DNA of 64,000 nucleotides from Avena insularis (Eukaryota; Streptophyta; Magnoliopsida; Poales; Poaceae). Every line of letters starts with the position of its first letter. Position 1 is the first letter of the stretch. A program made the position numbers and the translations under genes. Location of the stretch: contig CM042690.1 in the NCBI GenBank assembly GCA_023614405.1, forward strand, positions 663,780,802 to 663,844,801. Reading direction: 5' to 3'. The notes beneath the pieces are model-generated. The model was not told the DNA's origin and searched no databases. It saw only the letters and a program-made list of their open reading frames with translations. Of this stretch, positions 21,670-33,156 are shown one piece after another.

Positions 21670-24600
21670 GGTAATTGATGACAATCAATTGAGAGGTTTT
21701 ATATAAGGAATTTAAAGAACAAAACAAGTTGAATATATATAGAAAAACACCCCCATAATATATGTATGTGTGAATGAACTTGAATTTCATTGCATATATT
21801 GGCAATCAAAGTCTAGTGGAATTTACTTTATATATTCAATCATGCAAAGCAACAAGATGCAATGCACGAAAGGCAAATGCTTAAGAAGAAAGACAAAAAG
21901 CATATAACCCAATTCCCTTAAACCCTCGAAACTTCTCCCCATTAGCATCTATTGCCATAATGGGCATAAAAATCTAGAAGGCCAAGATAGTGAGAGTTCC
22001 TCCAAAATGTGTACATTTCTCATAATGTGAGTAGAATCAAATGTATGTATCCAATAACAAATACTTTGAGGGAATCAAACTATATTGAGGATCAAGAGAT
22101 TGCAAAAAGGATAGCAAGGTGAAGACACATCAACAAATGAAGCACGCAATCAAAGATCCTAAGAACCACTTGATAAAAGAAAGATACCAAATGAAAGATG
22201 GATATTATGATAAGATTGAAAAGATAGTGTTCTAAATAATATGAGGAGACTCCCCAAGTTTTGTGCATAAATTATTATTTTCATTTGAATACAATATACA
22301 CAAACATGGCATCCTCATTCCCTAGATATCATTTAGACCAAACAAAATACCAAGAAAAGTAACATAAGATGAGCACAAAGTGGTGTTGTAAATAAGATTA
22401 GGAAGCTCTCCAAGGTACGTGCACAAATTATATTTTTGTATTTGAATACAATGTGCACAACATGGCTCAAAACAAAACCAAGTACACAAGAGTATTTTTA
22501 TCACAAGAGGCATAAACTTGAAGCAAACAAATGGTTGAGCAAAAGTAAGAGACCATAATAAAAGGCTCAACCAAAAGGATGTGTGAGAGGCATGAAAAAG
22601 CATATTATAAGACTAATACAAGGATGATAATTGAGCATCAACATAGTCTTCAATGAATGATATTGCTTAGTATGACCAAACAACACACACGAAACAAAGA
22701 AGATATCAAAAATAGAGAAGTAACATCTCTCATGTGTATAAGTTTCTAAGTAGACAATCTCACAAAGATATTTATCCACAAAGAAGCATGTACACACAAA
22801 ATAGATTCTAAAATAAATAGAGCAAGATATCCAAAATGAAGCCATACAATACACCAATAAGATATTCGCTTGATAGCATGGCCAGAAGGCTCAATTGTAT
22901 CTTATTGCATATTGACAAATTTCAACCACAAACACAACAAAGACATCACAAATATCACTAATGGAAAAGAGATAGTTGGGATGCTTTGAGAAAGGCAACA
23001 AGTATCACAAACAAAGGATACCAAAAGAAAGCACTAAAATTGCAAGATCATCAATATTGCACATGTGAGTTCATTGAGGAAGAGATATGCAATATTATTG
23101 CTAGATTGACGTATTTGAGATTCATGAATCATTAACATGATTTTATATACTCCCCAAAATACACACTCATATCAACTTACTCACATTTAAAATAAAGAGC
23201 TTTCTTTTAAGGCCAAAGCAAGAACCACAACAATTGCAAATACAAAAATTCATGCCAAGATGAAACCTACAAGAGGTTGGAAGATGATATGTATGCATGA
23301 GTAGGAGATACTTGTTACCGAGATATCATTGGTGTGATAAAGTAGATAGTAGTTCGTTGACCATCCTAGCTTGTCTCTAATTTTCATTGAGTCGTCACTT
23401 CTTCCTTATGAAAGAGACAAGAATCCAATGCGTCTCCAACGTACCTAAAAAAATTCAAGTATAATATGTCCCCAAACTTATTGGGTCCAAAGTAGTTAGA
23501 CAACTACAATACATAGGAGAGACTCCACATAAATATGTGCATATTGATATGAAATTGAATTTCATGCACAACTTAGCCGATGGGATTTGGTGGAGTTTCC
23601 CCTATATATTGGATCAAAGAAAGCACACATAACCATAATATAAACATCTAGTAAATATGCATGTACAAGGTTTTAAAGAACCAAAAGGAGATGCAATTTG
23701 AACAAAAACACCAAGTAGACCGAGATGTCACACACAAGAGGGTGACACGACAAAAGGTGCACAAATTGTATCAAAGAACCAATTCAACACATGAAAGATC
23801 ACAAGTTCAACAAATTAACTAGACAAAGTCCAAAGAGCAAAAGATAAACACGAACACAAATGCTCAAGGGTTTATCTCATTCTAAAATGTCAACACACAA
23901 AACAAGGAATGAGACAAAACCAACTCCCCCAAAAACAAGGTTCCAACAAATAAACCAAGCTCTCCACACTTTTCATGATGGCACAAAATACCAAAATGAA
24001 AAGATCAAACTTCCAAGCACATAAACATGATATGGAACAAAACAAGAAGAATAAATATGAGTGCTCTAAATAATATAGGAGATCTCCCACATGGATAGTG
24101 CATTACGTTGGATTTTCCTTTTGAATGCAAAATGCACACAAATGGGATCATCACTAGTACCTACATTAAATAAAACACAAGAGGATACCATTAAAATAAG
24201 AAGATCCACAAGAGGCAAGAAAATCTTGGGAGACAACACAAAACATTTTCTTGGCAAGAGATAGTACAAGATTAAGCAAAGGCCAAAGTGAATATGATCA
24301 ATAAATTCTACCATAAATGTAGTACTAATTGTCCAAGGACAAGAAGTATTGGGAATAATTTTCCCGAGGTAGTTCACACGGATATCCAAGATCATGTTCA
24401 CACAAAGAAGCATATAACAAAGTATAATAATTAAGCTTGATGCTCTGAAAGAGATTCTTGGTAGCTTCCAATAGTCACACAATCACTAGTTATTAGAGTA
24501 ACTTGAAGCTAATGGTTTCCATGAGGATATAAAGATCCAAATATGAGGAAAAACATACCAAGAAGCACTCTCACAAACAAGATCCAAAATATGAGCAATA

Positions 24601-25389
24601 AAGGCATTCAAGCAATTTTGAACTTGTTTGAGCAAATGTGTCACATAGGAGCTAGGTAATTATAAATATCAATTCTAAGTGGCACAACCTCGAATTTTCA
24701 CATTTTCTAGGCTTGTAATATGAACTAAACATATGACTCCCCCATAATTTTGTAAACCATAAATACCAACATGAGGCAAAAAGAATCCAAATAGAGATAA
24801 TTAATGGACATTATAGAAATTGAATTTTTCATGACAAACAAACCACATAGAGACTAGATAATATTTCAATATCAATACTAGGTGGTATTCCTCATGTACA
24901 CACATTTTTAGGATTGTGGAATGCCCAAGCATAACACTCCCCCAAAATGGGATAGTCCATTAATCTCTCACATGAGCCAAATAAGATACCAAATATAATC
25001 AAGAAAGGATTCAACACAAGAAACACACATACATGGTGTGCCACCCAACATACACAAATATACTTGATAACTCAAGATAATTACATGGAAGGCACAACAT
25101 GTACAAAAGCATGCAAGGAATAAAAATAACACATGCACAAGGGGGCAAGTAACTTTCAATGTAATGATTTTAAGCACATGTTACCGCAAGGAGGAACATT
25201 GGAAAAATGATAGAGGCAATATAATCCACATGACTTGGCTTGACGAATATAATACATGAAGATCCCTCAATTCTCCATGATGTAGCTAAGACTCCAATGC
25301 TCTCCAAACACACCTAATGATCAAGTTTTGGCTTGTTGGTCCCCAACCAAGTTGGGTCCTAATAAGTTAGTCTCAATAGGCTTGGCAAC
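21670..25389 (-). repeat. Non-coding 3.7-kb internal region of element F built from two diverged tandem copies
   Basis: Matching landmarks recur in the same order about 1.8 kb apart. 'gaatttcattgc' (about 21785) pairs with 'gaatttcatgcac' (about 23560). 'tctaaataatatgaggagac' (22231) pairs with 'tctaaataatataggagatc' (24064). The 'ccaatgcgtctccaacgtacc...ttgggtcc' block (about 23427-23500) pairs with 'ccaatgctctccaaacacacc...ttgggtcc' (about 25292-25370). The offset grows from about 1.78 to 1.87 kb, as expected after indels. Shorter internal repeats also occur, for example at about 24655-24770 and 24838-24960. No domain-bearing frame was found on either strand. Purine-rich GGGGGAGT words recur on the sense strand. 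Confidence 0.6.
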
Positions 25390-27746
25390 TCAGATGGTTC
25401 TTTTCTTGACACCACATTGGGCACCAACTAATTTGTCAAACACATTGCCAACCTCATCTGTATAAAGATAATAAGCATCATCAATCATGATAGGGTTGGA
25501 TGAGGAGATACCAATGGTGCATGAGGAAGAAATGTGACCTTTCTCGTGACAAATGTAGAAAGTTCTTCTCTTGCCATCTTTCTTGTTGGGTGAAGAAACA
25601 ACTTGACGAAGACCTTGAGTCTTATTGGGAGGAGGCCCATATCTAACAAGAGGTAGAGCTTGTGGCCGCTTCTCTTGTTGCTTCTTGCCAAGGGGATTCT
25701 TCTTCAATGGGAAATACTTTACATGATGCCCTTCTTCCTTGCACTTGAAGCAAACACTGTTGGCCGGATTCTTGACTTGATCTTGGCCATTTTTCTTGTT
25801 GCCCTTGTGCTTCAGCTTGATAGTGGACTTGTTCTTGATATTGGAGTTGAATCCAAGTCCACTCTTGTCATTGGGGGATTTTTGCACACTCAAGATGTTG
25901 TTGAGTGTGTCCTTCCCTTTATGGCCCTTTTTCAAGTCATTCTTCAACAAAGTGACTTGAGCCTTGAGCTCTTTAATTTCCTCTACATGGCTAGTGTGAA
26001 CAACAATACTAGAGAAAGTGGATGCTATATTGTTAGAGCAACAAGGCGCAAAATGTAATTCATTACAAGATATAGCAATGGCATGAGTGGATGAATTACA
26101 AGGACTAGCACATTGCAATATGACATTTGGAGTATAAGTAGTGCTAATGTCCACATGAGGCTCATTAGATGTTATATTTGACATAATAGCCTCATGAGCT
26201 AATTTTAGCCTACCATGGGAGGCTAGAAGATCCTCATGTGAGCTTGATAGCTTATCATGACTTTCTTCCAAGATCCCATACCTGCTAGTTAGCAAAGCAA
26301 GTTGAGCCTTTAGCTCAACATTCTCCTTCAAGATAGATGCTTCACAAGAAAAAGAGTTAGTAGTAGAAGCATGAACATTTAAAGCAAGAGATGAAGGCAA
26401 CTTGGAGAGCTCTTTAGAGTATGAAGCTTTAAGTTGCTCATGTGACTCAGTGAGTTTAATAAGCTCACCCTTAATGACCCTAGAGCCATTGTTGAGGTGC
26501 TCAAAATCTTCAAAGAGTTTAGCATAAGCAACTTCAAGTTCATCATTTTTAATTTGAAGGGCACTTGCCACCTCAAGATACCTATCATGAGATTTCTTCG
26601 CTCTATTTCTAGTGCAAAGTTATCATCAAGATATTTCTTAGTGGTTTGTTCCTCTTCAAGAGCTTCATTTAGTTTTGCAATATTATTAGCATAGTTACGC
26701 TCAAGGCTACTCATTTTGTCAATGGTGTTCTCATGCTCCTCAACTTGAGCTTCTAACTTATCAATACGTTCTTTGCTCTCAATAGCAAAGCCCAAGATTT
26801 CAACGAAGTTAGAGCAAGCAATATTATTCTTAACAAGAGCATGATAAACAATCTCACCCTTATCATGTAACTCATCAACATGAATCTCTTCTTCCTCATT
26901 ATACTCATCCTCATCATTACAAGAGGTATTGGGTTCCAAAGTAGGAATTACCTTTGAATCCCTATCCATAAGGCATATGTGGGAACCATGAGATGATGAT
27001 GATGAAGAATTACTTGAATCTCCATTCAAGATCGTGTCTTGACCAATAAAATCTTCAATTTCCTCTACATTGTTAGGCACACAACAACTAGAGGAAATAG
27101 AAGCATTTCTATCATGGCAACAAGGCAAAGGAAGCATATCATCATGAGATCTATTGAGGTAATTTATACATCATATGCAAGGACTATCAACACTAGCATG
27201 TAAATCATATATAGTGCTACAAGTGTTTAAGTCCACAGATGAAGCATTGCAATGAGATAGAGAAAAAAGGTCAATAAGAGTAATCTCACTATCAACATTG
27301 CAAAGTTCATCCCCACTCACCATTTCATTACTTTGAGTCTTACCACACTTTGGTGAAGTGGAAGAAAATGAGAACTCATATCGACCGGAAGTGGAAGCAA
27401 CACAATCATCCTCAAGAATATTGGACAAAACATATTTATCTTTAAGTTTTGTCCATAACTCATGAGCGGTCCAAAAAGGAATGACTGAAGATGTAACTAC
27501 ATAGCTCAAAGCATTAACAAGCACATTAGAAGCTTGAGCATCAAGATATAAGTTTTTCTCATCCTCACACGATAGATTTTCAAAATCCATAGGAGGAGCA
27601 AAACCTATATCTACAATAAGCTCCAAATTTGGGTCCATATCTCGAAACTGGATTAGCATACGAGTTTTCCATATATCATAATTTGTTCCATTGAATATGA
27701 ACATGCCATTGTGCACTAATTCCCTAGTCGACATCTTTACTCTCAA
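25390..27746 (-). pseudogene. gag of element F (Copia-type, coiled-coil plus two zinc knuckles), broken
   Basis: The N-terminal part (27746-27171) is a Copia-type Gag/UBN2-like domain (FNGTNYDIWKTRMLIQF, WTAHELWTKLKDKY). An in-frame TGA follows, then an acidic segment and the start of a long coiled coil (27137-26600). A frameshift near 26590 leads into 26571-25390. That part has heptad-like repeats (ELIKLTESHEQLKASY, LEESHDKLSSSHEDLLASH), a basic stretch and two CCHC-type knuckles. Each knuckle lacks one cysteine: CFKCKEEGHHVKYF ends in F, and FYICHEKGHISSSC begins with F. Gag would form the particle and bind RNA. One stop, one shift and two damaged knuckles make this copy inactive. Confidence 0.85.
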
Positions 27747-27775
27747 GGCGGTGAAGCCTAAAATGAGAGACTAGA

Positions 27776-27786
27776 CTCTGATACCA
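27776..27786 (-). other. Primer-binding site of element F (initiator tRNA-Met)
   Basis: The minus strand reads TGGTATCAGAG two bases after the 5' LTR, matching the complement of the plant initiator tRNA-Met 3' end. This fixes the orientation as minus. Confidence 0.92.
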
Positions 27787-27788
27787 AT

Positions 27789-29952
27789 TGAAAGATCACG
27801 GATGTTGCCTAGAGGGGGTGAATAGGCGGTTTAAAACTTTTACAACAGGGGCTCAAAAAAGGCGGAATTAAACTGGTGTTTACTTTGTCAAGCACAAAAC
27901 CTAAAACAACTAGGGTTCACCTATGTGCACCAACAACTTATGCTAAGCAAGACACGAAACCATGTGATAGCAAGATATAGACTTCAAGCATGAAGGCTAT
28001 CATAAAGTAAGATGCATAAGTAAGCGCTCGGGTATAGAGATAACCGAGGCACGTGGAGACGACGATGTTTTACCGAGTTCCTCCCAACAATGGAGCACAT
28101 CTCGTTTTGAGAGGGGTGGTTTAAAACCACTAACGCCACAAAAGGCCTACCTTGTTATCCTATGAATCTCACCCCAACGGGATCGATCCACACTTCCACT
28201 ATCGGTGCACTTGTCAGTGGCAATCCGAAACCTCTCATAAGGTTGGGGCACTTATCCATAACTCAATTGGAGGCTTCCCACAAACAAGCTTGGGGAAAGC
28301 TCCACAACTTAATTGGAGGCCCCAAGTAATCCACAAACCCGCAAAACAACTAAACCGTATAGGGTTCCAAGAACCCAAGAGATAAAATCTTCTCACTTTC
28401 ACCAACCAAATCCTCTATAGAGAACTCAAATCGATGCACCTAATGCAATGGCAAGAACACAAGAAGTGATCAAGTCCTTCTCTCCCAAATTACACCAAAG
28501 CTACAAAAGCTTATGGGGGAATAAGAGAGGAAGAACAATGGAGGAAATCCACAAAATACTCCAAGAACTAGATCCCAAGATGTTCCCCTCACTTAGAGGA
28601 GAGATTGATTAGTGGAGTTGTAGATCTAGATCCCCTCTCTCTTTTCCCTCAAGAAGATGCAAGAATCATTGGAGGGATTAGAGATAGCAAGATTCAAGAG
28701 GTCAACAATGGTGGGGGAAAACTTGCAAGAGAGCCTAGGAACCATTGGGAAGAAGGGTCCCTTAAATAGGTCCCTAGAAATCCAACCGTTAGGCCTAGGA
28801 ATCTCCCGGTCTAGAGTATCCAGACTAGGATCGGAGTCTTCGGTGTACCCGGGCAAAATGGGGACAAAATGGAGGATAGTCTATATGCGGTCCGGAGATA
28901 GACCGGAGATATAATCCAGAGTCTCTGGTCTTACAAAAATTGGTAGAAAGACCAATACAAAAACAAACATAACTTTTGCATCCGGACTCCGATTTTGATG
29001 ATCTTGTGCTCGTTTAAAGAGGACAATAAGCTCTACAAGATCATACATAAAAACATCATAGTCCAGCAAGGGAGGATAGAACCAAATGACTAAAGGTTTG
29101 ACCTCTCTCACAAAGACGAACTGGTAAAACCTCCAACATTGAAAACACAATAGAGAATGCATATGAAATTTGTTTTCGATGAACTAGAGCTTGTCATGGA
29201 GATTAACACAAGCTCTAAATCCTCACATGAGTAAGACACAAATAAGAACCAAGAATGATGATGCCAATGATGCAAAGGTTTGAGCTCTCCTCCAACGACG
29301 GGGTCAAGTTACTCACTCGAGAGCCCCTCTTGACAGTACAGGGTTACCTATCCTATAAACCGGTCTCCCCAACTAACACCATGAGACCGGTAAGAAAGAA
29401 ACCCGATCAAGAACATACCTTTGCCTTGAGCATATTCCACTTGAGCTTGATGATAACGCTCTTGTCCACCTCAAGATGGAACACCTTTCTTGATTGCGTT
29501 AGCTTGGTGAAGTCTTGCAAATTGCTCCCCCATACTCACTATGGGAGAGCCTCTCTTTTAGGCATATCTTCACATATCCATGATCACCATAATGATGGCA
29601 AGCCCCAAGCATATGATCTCTTCGAGATGGCTCATCTTGAACTTGCTCTTCATTTCTTCTTTTCTTCATTATGTTGGTGCCTTGAAGGTACACTAGAGAT
29701 ATCACTCCATCTTATTCTTCAAGACACACTTGCCATAGGCTCAACTTTCCCATGACCAATCGTTGGATCACTCCTTGAACATCCTGGTCATCACTTGATC
29801 TTCTTCATTTTCTTCTTCTTTCAACCTTGACACCACCACATGGTGCAAGCATTGTCTATGGACATATCCGTAAGTATAAATCAATGCAAACATTAGTCCA
29901 TAGGGATTATCATTAATTACCAAAACTACACATGGGGCTGCGTGCAATTTCA
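27789..29952 (-). repeat. 5' LTR of element F
   Basis: This 2164-bp LTR is the partner of 19494-21655. Its palindrome cluster lies at about 28803-28935. The outer border at 29952 is followed by the right copy of the ATTGG duplication. Confidence 0.93.
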
Positions 29953-30138
29953 ATTGGCAGATACGATCCCGAAGTGGTACAGTTATCTAACTTGATAGCA
30001 GCATTATGTCCAAAGGTGGCATGGGGGTCCTCCCAGGTAGCACATTTGACATATTTTTGTTACAAGACCAAAAAGCATGTACCACTGAAAGTTATCAGTG
30101 ATTTAGCCATACTGTTTGGTAGGATAAGTCATAAATAG
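29953..30138 (+). pseudogene. Right half of the reading frame split by element F
   Basis: Starting in the target duplication, the frame reads IGRYDPEVVQLSNLIAALCP and continues to FGRISHK then a stop. It is in the same phase as the left half, so an empty site would read straight through. The next 60 bases still look protein-like in the same frame after the stop (FARWCKWLDRNW). I do not recognise the family. Confidence 0.45.
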
Positions 30139-30800
30139 GAAGTGTATGTGTTTGCGAGATGGTGCAAATGGTTGGACAGGAATTGGAGTTCGACCATAAT
30201 TAAGATGGACTTGTAGAAGAAATGCTTGACCTGCTCGCTGGCATCACTGGTTGTGCGACTGGGGGTAGCTTCGAACAGAGGAAAGTCTTATAGAGGAGAA
30301 GGAAGAGCATCCCCATAAAGAGCACCCCGAAGAAGAACATCACCAAGAAGACCACGCCAGAGAAGAGGACACCCAAGAGTTGCACAAAAAATGGCACCAT
30401 GTCATAGAGTACACACTAAGATCCAGTCAAATATCACACTGAACAGTAGCATAAAAAAAGGCTAAGAGGGCCATCATGGTGGTGAACACACCCATGAGTA
30501 GCAGTAAAAATGCTAAGATGGCTAGCACGGAGGATACCACACCCCATAGGAGCAGCAATGCTAATTTGAAGAGGAACACGACGAAGAGGTCCAGCAATAA
30601 TGCCAGCACAAAGGAGAACACACCCAATAGTAGCAGAAAATGGGCTAACTTTTTTGAGGTAATTTGAATAGGAACACGCTGGAGAGGTCACACGATAATG
30701 CCAGCACGCAGGAGCCAACGCCCGTGAGGGGAAGCAGGAAGGAGATCACACCCAAGTGCCATCATATTGATGACAAGTACGCCATAGGGGGTCCTAGAGG
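30139..30800. repeat. Degenerate minisatellite-like stretch
   Basis: Related blocks containing 'aatgccagcac..aggag', 'gaacac..c.a.gag(a)gg' and 'agtagcag' recur three or four times at spacings of roughly 80-100 bp between about 30480 and 30740. No supported gene. Confidence 0.4.
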
Positions 30801-31279
30801 TGTTGAGAAAGGTGGGGTGTGATACGTACGGTGTCCCAGGGACGGTGAGCACACAAGTTTACCCAGGTTCAGATCCAATAGCGGTGATCGGATCCTACTC
30901 CTGCTAGCAATCCAGTAATATATCGGCAGAGCCAGATGTTACAGCGGATTACAAGAGAGGTTCGCCTGTGCGAGTAGGTTGTGGTTGTTATAAGAACTTG
31001 TACACTAAAGGCTCCCATAGGACGGATTATATAGATGCCAAGACCTACTGTTACAAGGGAGATATATCCGGCTGTGATATAGAGTCAATACTAAGTACAT
31101 CTTGGACTACAAGTAATACTACAAGCCTAAGTCGGTAAGTCTTCTGGGCCTTCACGTAGCCGGAAGTGACTCCATGGTTTTCCCTGACTGGGTTGTCCGT
31201 GAAGCAAAGATCTATCACTTGGTGGGCCACCCTGGTCAGTGAGTACCTATGGGTATACCCGGAAAGTATATCCCCAACA
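30801..31279 (-). mobile_element. Probable LTR, TGTTG...CAACA, about 479 bp
   Basis: The stretch starts TGTTG and ends CAACA and shares ordered landmarks with the solo LTR at 44065-44553: 'tttacccaggttcag', 'ctactcctgct', a TATA-like word (minus strand, about 31028) and 'gagtacct.t.gggtataccc'. No matching target duplication was found at these borders, so it may belong to an older, partly lost element. Confidence 0.5.
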
Positions 31280-31785
31280 GTAGCTTCCAGAAGCCTCCAA
31301 GATCCCGAGTCGGATTAATCGTCTATCTTGATATTTCTTTGGCTTGCAGAATCTTGAAGGCTTCCTAAAAACTTCAAACCATGTGTAGGATTCCGAGTCT
31401 CGTATGAGTCGAATATGATTATTAGCATTTTCTTATCTCCATGCTCATTTAAAAACTGAGCCGGAAAGAGTGAGTGACGTCTCTAACAACTATTGAAGTC
31501 TCGTCACGTCATAGACATATATTCTATTAGACCAACCATTAGTGGGTCCGCTATGCATGGAACAGAGGCGCCATTTCAATGCGTATGCGGAGATCAAGGG
31601 GGCGAAGGCTTCACGAGGAAGCTGCCTCTCTCTCTCGCTCTCCTATACACATGGCATAAATCCAGCGAGGTTAGCACAAATCTCGATGCAGAAGCGATTT
31701 ATAGAGGATTATTCCTTCTTTCTTCTACATTCTTGCTGCACTGCACTCATCTTTCTCCTCGTACCTTCTCGAGTTCTCCCCTTTC
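31280..31785 (+). other. LTR-like remnant hosting the element A insertion
   Basis: AT-mixed sequence with a CT-rich run (about 31626-31648), 'ctcctatacacatggcataa', and a pyrimidine-rich leader-like end cut off by element A at 31785. It resembles the promoter half of a Gypsy LTR; no coding frame is supported. Confidence 0.35.
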
Positions 31786-33082
31786 TGTAGGGTAATGGGT
31801 AGGCTACACTAGCGTAAATCAAAAAAATTCTACCATGCCAACCATGAATACTATTGTCATAGATCACGGGAATATCACTTGACGCGCAGTTGCGAAACTC
31901 GATGAAGCATGTCGGGGCAGTGTAGATGTTCTACGTCTCCTCCTTGTCCTCATCCCATGAGCAGCTCCCCTTTGCGCGGCTTGTCCAAGTGCTACATCTA
32001 TAGCACCTCCAAGGTATCCACACGTCCGGAGTGGAAGGTCACACGCCAGACTGCTAGGTCTACACATGCAACACATGCGGAAGAGGAGTGGCGGCTAGGT
32101 GGAATGCTCAACCCTATTCAGCTCGCCTCACTCTCTCTTATATAAGCATCCCTGGTGGGCTTCTACATTAGCAGCCCATTAGTAGCCTAAGCCTGGTCTA
32201 ATTCGGATCCAATCCTCATTATGTTTCCAACCCCTAAAGTGTGTGACCCTATAGGTTCATACACGTATAGTTATGCCATGAGTACACTTACTCCATCAAT
32301 AGTTGGTAGTGGCCTCTAGCAAGACGTGCTAACTCCTAAACGCATATAAAGATCATTCGGATGAACCATCACAAGGTTGAGTACATTTTTTCCCTTTGCC
32401 CTATGATATTTGGTCTAGCTCCAAGCTGACCTCTCTTTCTTGATACTGTGATTCAGAATCCCTTTACTAGGTTAACTCTTAACCGTATGTAGCACGGCCA
32501 TGCATTTCTGGATCCGATCACTCGAGGGGCCCAGAGATATCTTTCTCAAGTAGAGAGGGGCAAATCCCATATTGATTGACCAATGCCTTGTAGCATGTCT
32601 CAGGACAAACCCGAAAGCTACCTTTATAAATACCCAATTACAGAGTATTGTTTGATAGCCCCAAAGTAGGTCGATCCACATCTCAAGTACATGCGACAAT
32701 CTCAGGTTTAAGGACAAAACATACACGATGTGTAGAGAGAGCTGCAAGTATTATTGCTAGTCTCAAGTTGGGTCAGTCCAACCCCATGTTCATAACATGT
32801 ATCCACATCATTGGTTTGACATATTCATGTCTATGACTTGCGAAACATAGTCATCAACCAATTGATGTGCTAGTCTAATATTCACGTGTGTCCTCACATG
32901 AACTCTGACTAGGGATAACTATTAGATAACCATACAAGTAAAGAGTTTCACAAACAATTCACATAATTGCCAATCAATACAAGTTTCCTGATATATGGAT
33001 ATTCAAGGAACATTGTAATAACTCATGGATACATATGAAATATAATCATCCCTATGATTGCCTCTAGGGCATATTTCCTTCA
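31786..33082 (-). repeat. 3' LTR of element A with TATA box
   Basis: A 1297-bp LTR. Its sense-strand TATA word TTATATAAG lies at 32138-32146. The adjoining bases 33083-33095 read AAGTGGGAGAC on the sense strand, the polypurine tract. Confidence 0.88.
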
Positions 33083-33156
33083 GTCTCCCACTTGCACTAG
33101 AGTCAATCTAGATAGTATCTAATACCTATTTCTCTTGTGTGCGCTTCATGTGCAGG

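Larger units (their letters stand above)
19494..29952 (-). mobile_element. Element F: complete gag-only LTR retrotransposon
   Basis: Two direct LTRs (19494-21655 and 27789-29952) both start TGAAAGATCAC and end CTTTCA in plus orientation. A perfect 5-bp target duplication, ATTGG, flanks them (19489-19493 and 29953-29957). On the minus strand a primer-binding site complementary to initiator tRNA-Met follows the right LTR and a polypurine tract precedes the left LTR. The internal region codes only for a Copia-like Gag with zinc knuckles; I find no protease, integrase, reverse transcriptase or RNase H. It is therefore a non-autonomous element of the TR-GAG kind and would need proteins from a relative. 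LTRs differ at scattered sites, so it is not brand new. Confidence 0.93.
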
